From Pseudomonas fildesensis (GTDB lineage: Bacteria > Pseudomonadota > Gammaproteobacteria > Pseudomonadales > Pseudomonadaceae): a stretch of 64,000 bases of DNA. Where the stretch lies: positions 1 to 64,000 of the forward strand of contig NZ_LFMW01000017.1 of NCBI RefSeq assembly GCF_001050345.1. Reading direction: 5' to 3'. The notes under the pieces are model-generated. The model did not search any database. It saw nothing but the letters and a program-made list of their open reading frames with translations, and was not told the origin of the DNA. A program made the position numbers and the translations under genes. The stretch's first letter is position 1. The number at the start of each line of letters is the position of its first letter. Of the stretch, positions 18,717 to 26,940 are shown one piece after another.

Positions 18717-19232
18717 ATGCCAACACCCGCGTATCTCTCCATTACCGGCGTCAAGCAAGGTTTGATCACGGCAGGCACTTTTACCCAGGATTCGGTAGGC
18801 AACATTTACCAGGAGGGCCATGAAGACCAGATCCTCGTCCAGGCGTTTGCTCACCAGGTGATCATTCCCCGAGACCCACAGTCCGGCCAGCCAACCGGCC
18901 AAAGGGTCCACAAGCCATTGATGATCAGCAAGGTCTTCGACAAGTCGTCACCGCTGCTATTCAGCGCGCTGACCAGCGGTGAGGAGGTCAAATGCCGCCT
19001 GGAGTGGTTTCGCACCTCATCGGCGGGAACGCAGGAGCACTATTTCACCATCGAACTCGAGGGGGCGACCCTCGTCGACATTCAGTCGCGCATGCCCAAT
19101 TGCCAGGACCCGGACAACGCGCACTTCACCCACCTGGAAGACGTGTACTTCACCTATCGCAAGATCGTCTGGACCCATGAAGTCTCCGGCACCTCCGGCT
19201 CAGACGACTGGCGCAGCCCGGTGGCTGGCTAA
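18717..19232 (+). CDS. hcp: T6SS tube protein Hcp
   Basis: Hcp hexamers stack into the inner tube expelled by the T6SS and can carry effectors. The 171-residue protein begins MPTPAYLSITGVKQGLITAG and keeps the family blocks GNIYQEGHEDQILVQAF, HKPLMISKVFDKSSPLLF and the C-terminal HTHLEDVYFTYRKIVWTHE-type region. An upstream in-frame ATG at 18681 would add 12 residues, but 18717 has AAGGAAA in front and gives the normal start. The gene diverges from the main operon and has its own -24/-12 promoter. A strong hairpin follows at 19243. It is full length. Confidence 0.95.
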   Translation: MPTPAYLSITGVKQGLITAGTFTQDSVGNIYQEGHEDQILVQAFAHQVIIPRDPQSGQPTGQRVHKPLMISKVFDKSSPLLFSALTSGEEVKCRLEWFRTSSAGTQEHYFTIELEGATLVDIQSRMPNCQDPDNAHFTHLEDVYFTYRKIVWTHEVSGTSGSDDWRSPVAG

Positions 19233-19242
19233 CGCTGCCTGA

Positions 19243-19279
19243 GGCAGAAGCGGCAACCAGGGACGGCGCCGTTTCTGCC
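19243..19279. terminator. Hairpin between convergent hcp and aldo/keto reductase
   Basis: A 12-bp stem, GGCAGAAGCGGC pairing with GCCGTTTCTGCC (one wobble), encloses a 13-base loop in the 53-bp gap between two converging genes. There is no clear U-run, so it may act as a two-way transcript end stabiliser rather than a classic terminator. Confidence 0.5.
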
Positions 19280-19285
19280 GGGCTG

Positions 19286-20107
19286 TCATACCATCGCCAG
19301 CGGATGCTTGCGCTTGGGCGCACCGAACACTCGGTCGATAGCGTCCAGGTCATGTTCGTCCAGCACCAGTTTCACAGCGCCGGCGTTGAGGCGTACATGC
19401 TCAGGCGTGACCGCCTTGGGGATCGCAATCACCCCGTCCTGGCGTAAAACCCACGCCAGGGACACCTGGGCCGGTGTGACTTCATGACGGTGAGCGATTT
19501 GCTTGAGCGTCGGGCTGGCCAGCAGCTCACCGCCCTGGGCGATCGGACAATAGGCCATCAAGGGCAAGTGATGTTGTTGCCACCAAGGCAGAAGGTCGAA
19601 TTCGATACCGCGCTCTTCAATGTTGTAGAGCACCTGGTTGGTCGCGCAGGCCGGCGAGGCAAGTTCCTGCAGGTCGGCGACATCAAAATTGGAAACACCC
19701 CAACGGCCGATCTTGCCGGCCTCGCGCAAGCGCTCGAAGGCTTCGACGGTTTCTTCAAGAGGGTACTGGCCGCGCCAATGCAACAAGTACAGGTCGATGT
19801 AATCGGTGCCAAGGCGCTGCAGGCTGGCTTCACAGGCCCGAGGCACACCCTGGTGGCTGGCGTTATGAGGGTAGACCTTGCTCACCAGGAACACCTGGTC
19901 GCGCTTGCCGCGAATGGCCTCGCCGACCACCTCTTCAGCACCGCCTTCGCCGTACATTTCGGCGGTATCGATCAGGGTCATACCCTCGTCGATCCCCAGT
20001 TGCAACGCGGCGACTTCGGCGCGGCGCTGGTCCGGGTTTTCGCCCATGCGCCAGGTCCCCTGGCCGATGACAGGGACCGAAACGCCGGCCAGATCGATGG
20101 TACGCAT
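19286..20107 (-). CDS. Aldo/keto reductase
   Basis: This is an NAD(P)H-dependent oxidoreductase of the aldo/keto reductase superfamily, acting in the cytosol on carbonyl compounds. The 273-residue TIM-barrel protein starts MRTIDLAGVSVPVIGQGTWR. The catalytic tetrad is visible as Asp and Tyr in DTAEMYGEG, Lys in VSKVYP and His in LLHW. The C-terminal cofactor motif is IAIPKAVTPEHVRLNAGA. The start at 20107 is chosen over open codons further upstream because it gives the family N-terminus. It resembles the YeaE/YajO-like group; the substrate cannot be deduced. The gene converges on hcp and has no operon partner. Confidence 0.88.
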   Translation of the reverse strand: MRTIDLAGVSVPVIGQGTWRMGENPDQRRAEVAALQLGIDEGMTLIDTAEMYGEGGAEEVVGEAIRGKRDQVFLVSKVYPHNASHQGVPRACEASLQRLGTDYIDLYLLHWRGQYPLEETVEAFERLREAGKIGRWGVSNFDVADLQELASPACATNQVLYNIEERGIEFDLLPWWQQHHLPLMAYCPIAQGGELLASPTLKQIAHRHEVTPAQVSLAWVLRQDGVIAIPKAVTPEHVRLNAGAVKLVLDEHDLDAIDRVFGAPKRKHPLAMV

Positions 20108-20213
20108 GACAACCTCCAGATAAATTCGTGGGTTAAGCGTGTGGCATTGGCCGGACAAAAGGGTTCAATCGAAGTATGGTTGCGCTTTGCCAAGCTGCCA
20201 GGAAGGACCTGCA

Positions 20214-20708
20214 ATGCTGTTTGTCGTAATGCTCGGGGGCAAGCACCCACGGGCCAGAATCGAAGTACATGATGTGGTATTCGCCGTGGCGGATACGCTG
20301 GAAGGCACCTACGCGCAATTGCGCAACGGCTGGTTTGGCAGCCCCAAGGGCGTGCATATCGACTCGTGGATGGCGGTCGACGGCGTCGACGGCTGGAAAG
20401 TAGAGCTCAGCCAGCTTGCACCTCAGGCCGAGGCGATGCACCTGTACTTCATCAACCTCGGCGGCTATGAAGCCAACAGTTTTGGCGAAGCCCATCATTA
20501 CCTGCTGGTGGTCGCCCGCAACAAACAGGAAGCCAAGGCACAGGGCAAGCAGCAGATGCTGCGCCACTGGTCCCAGGCTCACACCGACGGGGTACTGGAT
20601 GTCGATGACTGCCTGCCCATCGATCTGGTAGACGGTCGCTACGTCCATCTTGTACAAGGCACACACCGCCCAATCATTCAGCAAAACGACTATATCGTGC
20701 TGGCCTGA
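20214..20708 (+). CDS. DUF1543 family protein
   Basis: This conserved hypothetical of 164 residues starts at the ATG at 20214, which has a GGAAGG ribosome site eight bases upstream. It begins MLFVVMLGGKHPRARIEVHD and contains VELSQLAPQAEAMHLYFINLGGY and AHHYLLVVARNKQEAK, which I recognise as DUF1543-type; the family has no established biochemical role. It appears soluble, without signal or membrane segments. It stands alone, facing the end of the TPM-domain gene. Confidence 0.75.
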   Translation: MLFVVMLGGKHPRARIEVHDVVFAVADTLEGTYAQLRNGWFGSPKGVHIDSWMAVDGVDGWKVELSQLAPQAEAMHLYFINLGGYEANSFGEAHHYLLVVARNKQEAKAQGKQQMLRHWSQAHTDGVLDVDDCLPIDLVDGRYVHLVQGTHRPIIQQNDYIVLA

Positions 20709-20726
20709 GCGCTCCCTGCCCGTGTA

Positions 20727-21950
20727 CTACCAACTCCCCGACGCACCACCGCCGCCACTGGAGCCGCCGCCCCCGGACGAACTGCTGGAGCTTGAGCGGG
20801 AGCTGCTGGAACTCGAACTGGACCTGCCGCCCGAACCTGAGCCCGACCCGCTGCCCGTCTTGGCGTAGATGATCAATGCGGCAAACGATGCGATGGGAAG
20901 CGCAAGCAGCCAGCCTTGGCGGCCGTGGTCGATCAGCAATCCCGCCGCCACATACACCGCCAGCGCCGCCAGCAGCCGGATGATAAAAAACGTGCGGCTC
21001 TTCTTCCAGGCGTCCTTCATGATGACGAACAGCACCAGGTACAACCCCAACACCACTAGCCCCGCCAGCGGAATCGCCAACCAGTGGATGAAGTTGACGT
21101 CCACATACCGATCCGCCACCGCCAGCCCAACGATGTAGACCAGCAACCCGAGCACGCCGTAAAACAGCGTGCGCACCCTCCACAGTGCGCCAAACGTTGC
21201 GCCGCCGATCAGTTGGGTCAGCGGCAGTATCAGCAGGTACACCGGCCACTCCCTTCCACCGACAAACATCGCCAGCAACGCCGTCAGCGCCAGTGCAGCA
21301 ATCAAGGCCCGTCGCCAGTGCAGCTTGCGAGCGGCGACCAGCACACCGACGACAGCGCCGAACACAAACGCCAGCAACACCGCAATAGCCTCAGGGCGCA
21401 GGCCCGGCACCGGCCCAGCCGCCACGGGTAGGTCACCGCCGTCCACCAACACGGTCAAATCGTCCACCGCTTGCTGGATGCCGCCCGCGTAATCGCCCTG
21501 ACGAAATGCCGGGGTGATGTGTTCTTCGATGATGCGATGGGCGAGCAAATCGGTGACGGTGCCTTCCAGGCCATACCCCACTTCGATGCGCACCTTGCGG
21601 TCATCCTTGGCCACCAGGAGCAGGATGCCGTCATTGACGTCCTTGCGCCCCAGTTTCCAGGCGCGGAACAGTTGGTTGGCGAACGCTTCGATGCTGGCAC
21701 CGCCGGTGCTCGGCACCAACAACACCGCGACCTGCGCGCCCTTGCGCTGTTCGAGCGCGGCGAGTTGGTCTTTCATGCGGGTGGTGGTGGCGGTATCGAG
21801 GGTGTTGGTGAGGTCGATCACCCGCTGGTCGAGGGCGACCGGGACAAGCCCGGGGGGCGCCGTGTCGGCCTGGGCCGGGAGGCTGATCAATAGGCTCGCG
21901 ACCACAAGGGCCAGCAGACTCAAGGCGGAGCGCCGCAACCACAGCATCAT
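20727..21950 (-). CDS. TPM-domain (YgcG-like) membrane protein with Ser/Gly tail
   Basis: The 407-residue protein has a signal peptide (cleavage after about residue 28, AQA-DTA). A periplasmic TPM_phosphatase domain (about 38-165) shows LDQRVIDLTNTLD, KGAQVAVLLVPST and GRKDVNDGILLLVAKDDRKVRIEVG. Six or so membrane segments follow (about 190-365), then a low-complexity tail of Ser and Gly ending GASGSW. YgcG-type proteins are common membrane proteins often paired with LemA. No LemA gene is present here. The tail is typical of the family in Pseudomonas and contributes nothing to a functional guess. Confidence 0.8.
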   Translation of the reverse strand: MMLWLRRSALSLLALVVASLLISLPAQADTAPPGLVPVALDQRVIDLTNTLDTATTTRMKDQLAALEQRKGAQVAVLLVPSTGGASIEAFANQLFRAWKLGRKDVNDGILLLVAKDDRKVRIEVGYGLEGTVTDLLAHRIIEEHITPAFRQGDYAGGIQQAVDDLTVLVDGGDLPVAAGPVPGLRPEAIAVLLAFVFGAVVGVLVAARKLHWRRALIAALALTALLAMFVGGREWPVYLLILPLTQLIGGATFGALWRVRTLFYGVLGLLVYIVGLAVADRYVDVNFIHWLAIPLAGLVVLGLYLVLFVIMKDAWKKSRTFFIIRLLAALAVYVAAGLLIDHGRQGWLLALPIASFAALIIYAKTGSGSGSGSGGRSSSSSSSSRSSSSSSSGGGGSSGGGGASGSW

Positions 21951-22001
21951 GTTTTGTTACCTGAAGTTTCTTCCTGAAGGCGCCGACTTTACCCTATGGC
22001 G

Positions 22002-22805
22002 TTAGAACGCGCAGGTGGTGCCCTGCATGATCGGCTCAACGCTTCCCGTCAACACCACACCGCCCTGCCCGTCCCATTGCACAGTGACCACGCCGCCGTC
22101 GCACTGCACGTCAACCGTGTCGTCCAACAGCCCACGCCGAATACCGTTGACCACCGCCCCACAGCAACATGAGCCGGAGCCCAACGGCACACCGCCGCCA
22201 CGCTCCCAGATGCGCAGGCGGATATGGTTGCGGTCGATCACCTGGACGAAATGCACATTGGTCCTGGCCGGGAACAGCGGGTGGTTTTCCAGCGCCGGGC
22301 CCACGGCCGCCACGTCAACGGCATTTATGTCATCCACGAAGAACGTGCAATGCGGATTGCCCATGCTGCACGCCGCCGGGTCGCCCTCGATCGGCAACGC
22401 GAGCGTATCCATCGGCTCGGCCAGCGGCACCGCCACCCACTCCAGTGACGGCTCGCCCATGTTCACCGACACCCGTTGCCCGGACGCACGCACGCACGTG
22501 AGCAAACCGCGATCCGTGCGCACCACCACCGAATCAGCACCGGTTTCATGCATCAACCGGTCTGCCACACCGCGCGTGGCGCTGCCGCAGGTCTGCAGAG
22601 CCGTACCGTTGGGGTTCCAGAATTTGATGCGCGCGGCGGCATCGGTGCAGTCCAGCACCACGGCCAGTTGATTGAAGCCGATACCGGTGTGGCGATTGCC
22701 CAGGCGACGGGCGATCTCGGCGGTGATCGAGTCATCCTGGCCACGGCGGTCGATGATGATGAAATCGTCGCCATGGGCGTGCATCTTCACGAAGGGCAAG
22801 GTCAT
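22002..22805 (-). CDS. Divergent diaminopimelate epimerase homologue (DapF-like)
   Basis: DapF enzymes interconvert LL- and meso-diaminopimelate with a cysteine pair. This 267-residue protein has the fold's landmarks: KMHAHGDDFIIIDRRG at the N-terminus, GIGFNQLAVV, FWNPNGT, GNPHC at 149-153 and ERG at 201-203. Both catalytic Cys positions are kept (Cys73 in CGSATR and Cys215 at the end of a CCC run). The motifs around them differ from classic DapF: CGNGAR became CGSATR, ACGTGA became CCCGAV, and D of GFDQL became N. It is therefore probably a paralogue with a different or relaxed substrate, or a second non-housekeeping DapF. It is divergent from the kinase gene at 22883. Confidence 0.8.
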   Translation of the reverse strand: MTLPFVKMHAHGDDFIIIDRRGQDDSITAEIARRLGNRHTGIGFNQLAVVLDCTDAAARIKFWNPNGTALQTCGSATRGVADRLMHETGADSVVVRTDRGLLTCVRASGQRVSVNMGEPSLEWVAVPLAEPMDTLALPIEGDPAACSMGNPHCTFFVDDINAVDVAAVGPALENHPLFPARTNVHFVQVIDRNHIRLRIWERGGGVPLGSGSCCCGAVVNGIRRGLLDDTVDVQCDGGVVTVQWDGQGGVVLTGSVEPIMQGTTCAF

Positions 22806-22882
22806 GGGCTGTCCTGTGGTCGACCGGTGGGGGAACGGGAGGATATTCTGCTCAACCCGACCTGACTTAGCGAGACCGAACG

Positions 22883-23386
22883 ATGCTTATCGTCTTCAGT
22901 GGCCTTCCCGGTACAGGCAAGACCACCCTTGCCCGCGAACTGGCACGCCGGACCGGCGCCGTTTACCTGCGAATCGATGTGATCGAGCAGGCGATTCGAG
23001 ACGCCGGCGTGTTGGCCGGTGATGTGGGCGCCAGCGGTTACGCGGTGGCAAACACGCTGGCGCTGAGCAACCTGCAGCTGGGCCATCGGGTCATTGCGGA
23101 CTGTGTGAATCCGGTCAAGGAGAGCCGGGAGGCCTGGCGAAAAGTTGCAGCGACAGCAGGTGTCGCACTGGTCAATATCCAGGTGGTTTGTTCTGACCAA
23201 CAGGAACACAAGCGCCGCGTGGAAACCCGCGTGGGCGATATTACCGGACTGGTCCCGCCCACTTGGCAGTCGGTGTTGACCCATGAATACGAGGCCTGGG
23301 ACGCGCCACTGTTGACCCTGGACACCGCCTTCATGACAACGACTGATGCCGTCTCCACCATTCTCGTCAAAACGGCTACTTCCTAA
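22883..23386 (+). CDS. P-loop kinase-like ATP-binding protein
   Basis: This is a 167-residue AAA_33/zeta-like small kinase with Walker A GLPGTGKTT at residues 7-15, immediately after the first strand. DCVNPVKESREAW could be the lid/Walker B area and ends in a conserved Arg-rich helix (KRRVETR). Such proteins phosphorylate small metabolites or nucleotides; the substrate is unknown. No toxin-antitoxin partner gene sits beside it. Its stop overlaps the end of the L,D-transpeptidase gene by four bases in convergent orientation. Confidence 0.75.
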   Translation: MLIVFSGLPGTGKTTLARELARRTGAVYLRIDVIEQAIRDAGVLAGDVGASGYAVANTLALSNLQLGHRVIADCVNPVKESREAWRKVAATAGVALVNIQVVCSDQQEHKRRVETRVGDITGLVPPTWQSVLTHEYEAWDAPLLTLDTAFMTTTDAVSTILVKTATS

Positions 23387-24969
23387 AGCACACTCCCCAT
23401 CGCCTTCATCAACACCAGATCCCGTCCATAAATATCCGGCGCATACACCAACCCACCCTGGCGATCGACTTCCACCGTCCAGTACCCCAACAGCACCGGC
23501 ACCGGTGTGGCCAGCCTGAACTCATGGGTCACGCCGGTAGCCAGCAGTTCATCGGTGCGCGTGCGTTCGGCCGGGGTGACCAGCAGATCGCGCAGCAGCA
23601 ACGGTTGTTCAACCCTCACGCAACCCGAGCTGAACGCGCGCGGGCCTTTGGTGAACAGCGGTTGGCTGGGAGTGTCGTGCAGGTACACCGAATACGGGTT
23701 GGGAAAGCGCATCACGATCTTGCCCAGCGGGTTACGCGGGCCGGCTTCCTGGCGCAGCAGGATATTGCCGGGGCGGGCCCAGTCGATCTGTTCTGGGGCC
23801 AGCGGGTGGCCTTCGGCGTCGAGTACTTGCAGGTTTTGCTGGCGCAGGTATTCCGGGTTCAAGCGGATGGCCGGCAGTTTATCCTCGCGCATGATAGTGG
23901 GCGGGATGGTCCAGGTGGGGTTGAGGGTGAGCCGGGTGATTCGCGATTTGAGCAGCGGCGTCTGGCGTTCGGCGCGGCCGACCTGCAGGCGCGTTTGCCA
24001 CACGGGGATGCCGCTTTGGTAAACGCTTAGTTGCGCGGCGGCAACGTTGACCAGCACACCTTCGGGCTCCAGGTCCTGGCTCAACCAGCGAAAGCGCTCG
24101 AGGTTGATGCGCAGTTGTTCGCGGCGCATTGCCGGGCTGATGTTGAGCTCGGCCACGGTGCCGGCGCCAATCACGCCGTCGGCTTGCAGTGAATGGCTGA
24201 GCTGGAACACTTTGACGGCGTTGACCAGTTCCGGGCGGTATTGCTTTGCGCTGTCTTTCGGTTCGCTGGGCAGGTAGCCGCCACGGTAAAGGCGCCGCGC
24301 CAGTTCGGGCACACGCGGGTCTTCCATGCCGGGGCGCAGCAAGGGGCCACTGGCGACCGCGTCCCAATGCGGCAACGGCTGCTGGCGCACGGTGGAATAG
24401 GCATTGCGCAGGCTGCGGTATAAATCGGCACCGGGGCGGGCCTGGTCAAACGCCTGCGCCAGGTCTTGCAGGCCGGTGGCGGCGAATGCCAGCACTTCGG
24501 TATTCGGGTCGCGGGTGGGTGGCTGGGAATGCCACAGCGGTTCGAAGCGCGATTGCTGCAGGCGCCCGTAATGCAAATCCTGCAGGGCTTGCAAGTACTG
24601 GCGGCTGGTGCCGATATCGCTGCACAGCACGTTGGCCGTGGCATCTGCCGGGGGCAGGCTATAGTGGGTGGGGTCCAGGCCGTCGTCGGCCAGCATCAGC
24701 AACTGGGATTGCAACGCTTGGCGGCGCTCGTCGGCGGCCCACAGCGGCACATCACCCTGCTGCTGATAGAACGCTTGCAGCCGCAATTGCGCAGCGGCGT
24801 CGATATGGGGAGCGAGTTCGGGGCAAACGCCTGGCAACTGCGCAAGGGCCTGCTGCACAGGGCTGATGGGGAGCACGGGCAGTGCGTCCACCAGCCGTTC
24901 TTCGGCTGTCGCGACCAATGGTGCAACGAGCAAGCAAATGCTCAAGTAACATGCGTGTTTTTTGAACAA
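23383..24969 (-). CDS. L,D-transpeptidase, YcbB/LdtD type
   Basis: This periplasmic enzyme makes meso-Dap to meso-Dap crosslinks in peptidoglycan. From a TTG start at 24969 the protein is 528 residues: a signal peptide (FKKHACYLSICLLVAPLVATA), an N-terminal scaffold domain, a peptidoglycan-binding domain (about 265-325; NAVKVFQLSHSLQADGVIG) and a YkuD catalytic domain. The active-site pattern is His in YLHDTPS and Cys in FSSGCVRVEQP. The TTG is favoured because GGAG lies eight bases upstream and the signal peptide follows at once. Longer open codons run into the divergent gene starting at 25010. Only about 40 bp separate the two starts. Confidence 0.85.
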   Translation of the reverse strand: MFKKHACYLSICLLVAPLVATAEERLVDALPVLPISPVQQALAQLPGVCPELAPHIDAAAQLRLQAFYQQQGDVPLWAADERRQALQSQLLMLADDGLDPTHYSLPPADATANVLCSDIGTSRQYLQALQDLHYGRLQQSRFEPLWHSQPPTRDPNTEVLAFAATGLQDLAQAFDQARPGADLYRSLRNAYSTVRQQPLPHWDAVASGPLLRPGMEDPRVPELARRLYRGGYLPSEPKDSAKQYRPELVNAVKVFQLSHSLQADGVIGAGTVAELNISPAMRREQLRINLERFRWLSQDLEPEGVLVNVAAAQLSVYQSGIPVWQTRLQVGRAERQTPLLKSRITRLTLNPTWTIPPTIMREDKLPAIRLNPEYLRQQNLQVLDAEGHPLAPEQIDWARPGNILLRQEAGPRNPLGKIVMRFPNPYSVYLHDTPSQPLFTKGPRAFSSGCVRVEQPLLLRDLLVTPAERTRTDELLATGVTHEFRLATPVPVLLGYWTVEVDRQGGLVYAPDIYGRDLVLMKAMGSVL

Positions 24970-25009
24970 TAGCCTTGCTCCAATCCACAGCTGGGGGGAT
25001 GTACTGTAG

Positions 25010-25723
25010 ATGCTGACTTTTTTGTGCCGCCTCGGTTTGATCACCGTGACCCTGGCTACGCTGAGCAATGTTGCGCTCGCCGCCGATGGCAACCCTCCTA
25101 CCTTGTATAGCAGCCTGGCGCGCTCGGCTCCAGAACTCAATCCCACTGTATTAAAAAGCGCCCTCAGCGCCGTGCAGTGTGCGATCAATAATGGCGAGGA
25201 ACGCTCAGAGCGCCTGGCCGTGATTGACTATTCCCAGCCTTCGACCGCCCGTCGGCTGTGGATCTTCGATTTGCGCAAAAAGACTCTGGTGCTGCGCGAC
25301 CTGGTGGCCCACGGCGCAAAGTCCGGGGAAAACTTCGCCACCGCGTTCTCCAATCGTGAAGGCAGCCACCAGTCCAGCCTGGGCCTGTTCCGCACCCAGG
25401 AGAGTTACCTCGGCACCCATGGCTACTCGCTGCGCATGGACGGCCTGGAGCCAGGCTTCAATGATCAGGCCCGCGACCGCGCCATCGTGATTCACGCCGC
25501 CGACTACGTCAGCCCCTTGTGGAGCAAGCGCGAAGGCCGTATCGGCCGCAGCCAGGGTTGCCCGGCCGTGCGCCCGCAGGTGGCGCGCCAGGTGGTGGAC
25601 AAGCTCAAGGATGGGCAGTTCATGTTTTCCTGGTACCCCGACCAGCGCTGGTTGAAGTCCTCGACGTACCTCAATTGCAAACCCCAACAGGTGGCGAGTA
25701 GTCGTACAATCCGTGGCGGATAG
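25010..25723 (+). CDS. Exported YkuD_2-type L,D-transpeptidase catalytic domain protein
   Basis: The 237-residue exported protein has a signal peptide (to about residue 25, ALA-ADG) and a murein L,D-transpeptidase catalytic family domain. It includes LGLFRTQESYLGTHGYSLRMDG, the His of VIHAADYVS and the Cys of GRSQGCPAVRP. This is a minimal catalytic-domain form, distinct from the large YcbB-type enzyme encoded divergently next door. It probably acts on the cell wall in the periplasm; the exact reaction (crosslinking or anchoring) is not deducible. Confidence 0.82.
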   Translation: MLTFLCRLGLITVTLATLSNVALAADGNPPTLYSSLARSAPELNPTVLKSALSAVQCAINNGEERSERLAVIDYSQPSTARRLWIFDLRKKTLVLRDLVAHGAKSGENFATAFSNREGSHQSSLGLFRTQESYLGTHGYSLRMDGLEPGFNDQARDRAIVIHAADYVSPLWSKREGRIGRSQGCPAVRPQVARQVVDKLKDGQFMFSWYPDQRWLKSSTYLNCKPQQVASSRTIRGG

Positions 25724-25753
25724 CCTGTCCCCATAGATAAAAGAGAGCGTCGC

Positions 25754-26500
25754 ATGCTTCTACACACATCTACCTGGATCGAGATCGGGCAGTTTCTGGA
25801 GCGCAGTCGTACGGTGGTGATCCCCATCGGTTCCAACGAACAGCATGGTCCCACCGGCCTGCTGGGCACTGATTGGATGTGCCCGGAAATCATCGCCCAC
25901 CAAGCGCAGAAAAACGCCGACATCCTGATCGGCCCGACCTTCAATATCGGCATGGCCCAGCATCACCTGGGGTTTCCCGGCACCATTTCGCTGCGCCCTT
26001 CCACGTTTATCGCCGCGATTGGCGACTGGGTGCGCTCGCTGGCCGGGCACGGTTTTGAAAAGATCCTGTTTCTCAACGGCCACGGCGGCAACATCGCCAC
26101 GATTGAAGCGGCATTTTCCGAGCTGTACGCCGAAGCCAGCTTCGCCCGCCGCCCGGCCGGGTTCGCATTGAAACTGGTGAACTGGTGGGACTTGGAAGGC
26201 GTCAACGACCTGGCTCATCGGCAATTCCCGGTGGGCCATGGCAGCCATGCCACGCCGTCGGAAATCGCAGTGACGCAATGGGCGTATCCTTCGTTGATCA
26301 AGTCTGCCGACTATTCGCCGCAGATCGCCAACACCGGGCCGATCCGTGAAGCGCTGGACTTCCGCGCGCGCTTCCCCGACGGGCGCATGGGGTCGGACCC
26401 GGCCCTGGCCACGGTGGAAAAAGGTGGTGAGCTGGTGGCGCTGGCAGCGAAAGGCCTGGTCAAAGTGGTCGACAGCTTCAGCCACGAAGCAAAACCCTAA
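25754..26500 (+). CDS. Creatininase-family amidohydrolase
   Basis: This is a metal-dependent amidohydrolase of the creatininase superfamily, 248 residues. Metal and active-site motifs are visible: the Glu of GSNEQHGPTG, the His next to it, the Asp of GTDWM, the conserved FLNGHGGN (about 112-119) and the late HGSHATPSE block. Family members hydrolyse cyclic amides such as creatinine or act in cofactor pathways; the substrate here is unknown. It lies 30 bp after the YkuD_2 gene on the same strand and may be cotranscribed, with no obvious functional link. A REP hairpin follows. Confidence 0.85.
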   Translation: MLLHTSTWIEIGQFLERSRTVVIPIGSNEQHGPTGLLGTDWMCPEIIAHQAQKNADILIGPTFNIGMAQHHLGFPGTISLRPSTFIAAIGDWVRSLAGHGFEKILFLNGHGGNIATIEAAFSELYAEASFARRPAGFALKLVNWWDLEGVNDLAHRQFPVGHGSHATPSEIAVTQWAYPSLIKSADYSPQIANTGPIREALDFRARFPDGRMGSDPALATVEKGGELVALAAKGLVKVVDSFSHEAKP

Positions 26501-26515
26501 GCCGAGAACAAATCA

Positions 26516-26549
26516 AAATGTGGGAGTGGGCTTGCCCGCTCCCACATTT
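26516..26549. repeat. REP hairpin in a convergent gene junction
   Basis: AAATGTGGGAG pairs with CTCCCACATTT, extended by a GGG/CCC pairing around a CTTG loop, making a 15-bp stem. The GTGGGAG-GGGCTTGCCC word is the common P. fluorescens REP type. It sits between converging genes and may also end transcription on both strands. Confidence 0.8.
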
Positions 26550-26568
26550 GGTGATGCGTTGCCAGTGA

Positions 26569-26910
26569 CTATTGGCATTCCTTGGCAGCCTGCTCAAGCC
26601 GCGACGGCTTGATGGCCGATGCCAGCGGCTTGCGCTCATACAGGAACACTTTGGTGCCGTCCTGGGACTTGTAGGCTTCCAACACATCATCGGCCGCAAT
26701 CTTGCTGGTCAACAGCACCTTGGCGTGGCGCGAGTTCTGCGTCACGGTCGAGGTGATGCCGTGTTTTTCAAGCTTGGGCAGCACGCACTGCACATAGCCT
26801 TCGGGGGTCTTGGCGGTTTGCAGGGTCAAGCTCGGGGCATTGGGAGCGGTGACACACCCGGCCAGCCACACGGAAGTAAAAGCCAGGGCCGGGACGAAAA
26901 AAGAGCGCAT
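26569..26910 (-). CDS. Small putative lipoprotein
   Basis: This 113-residue protein has a lipoprotein signal (hydrophobic run, then LAGC with Cys at residue 19) and a short soluble domain (ITSTVTQNSRHAKVLLTSKI). It probably sits in the outer membrane or periplasm. I do not recognise the family. The neighbouring gene at 26941, on the same strand 30 bp upstream, also encodes an exported protein, so the two may form a unit. Confidence 0.7.
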   Translation of the reverse strand: MRSFFVPALAFTSVWLAGCVTAPNAPSLTLQTAKTPEGYVQCVLPKLEKHGITSTVTQNSRHAKVLLTSKIAADDVLEAYKSQDGTKVFLYERKPLASAIKPSRLEQAAKECQ

Positions 26911-26940
26911 ACAAAATCCTGAATAGATAAAAAGTTCACT

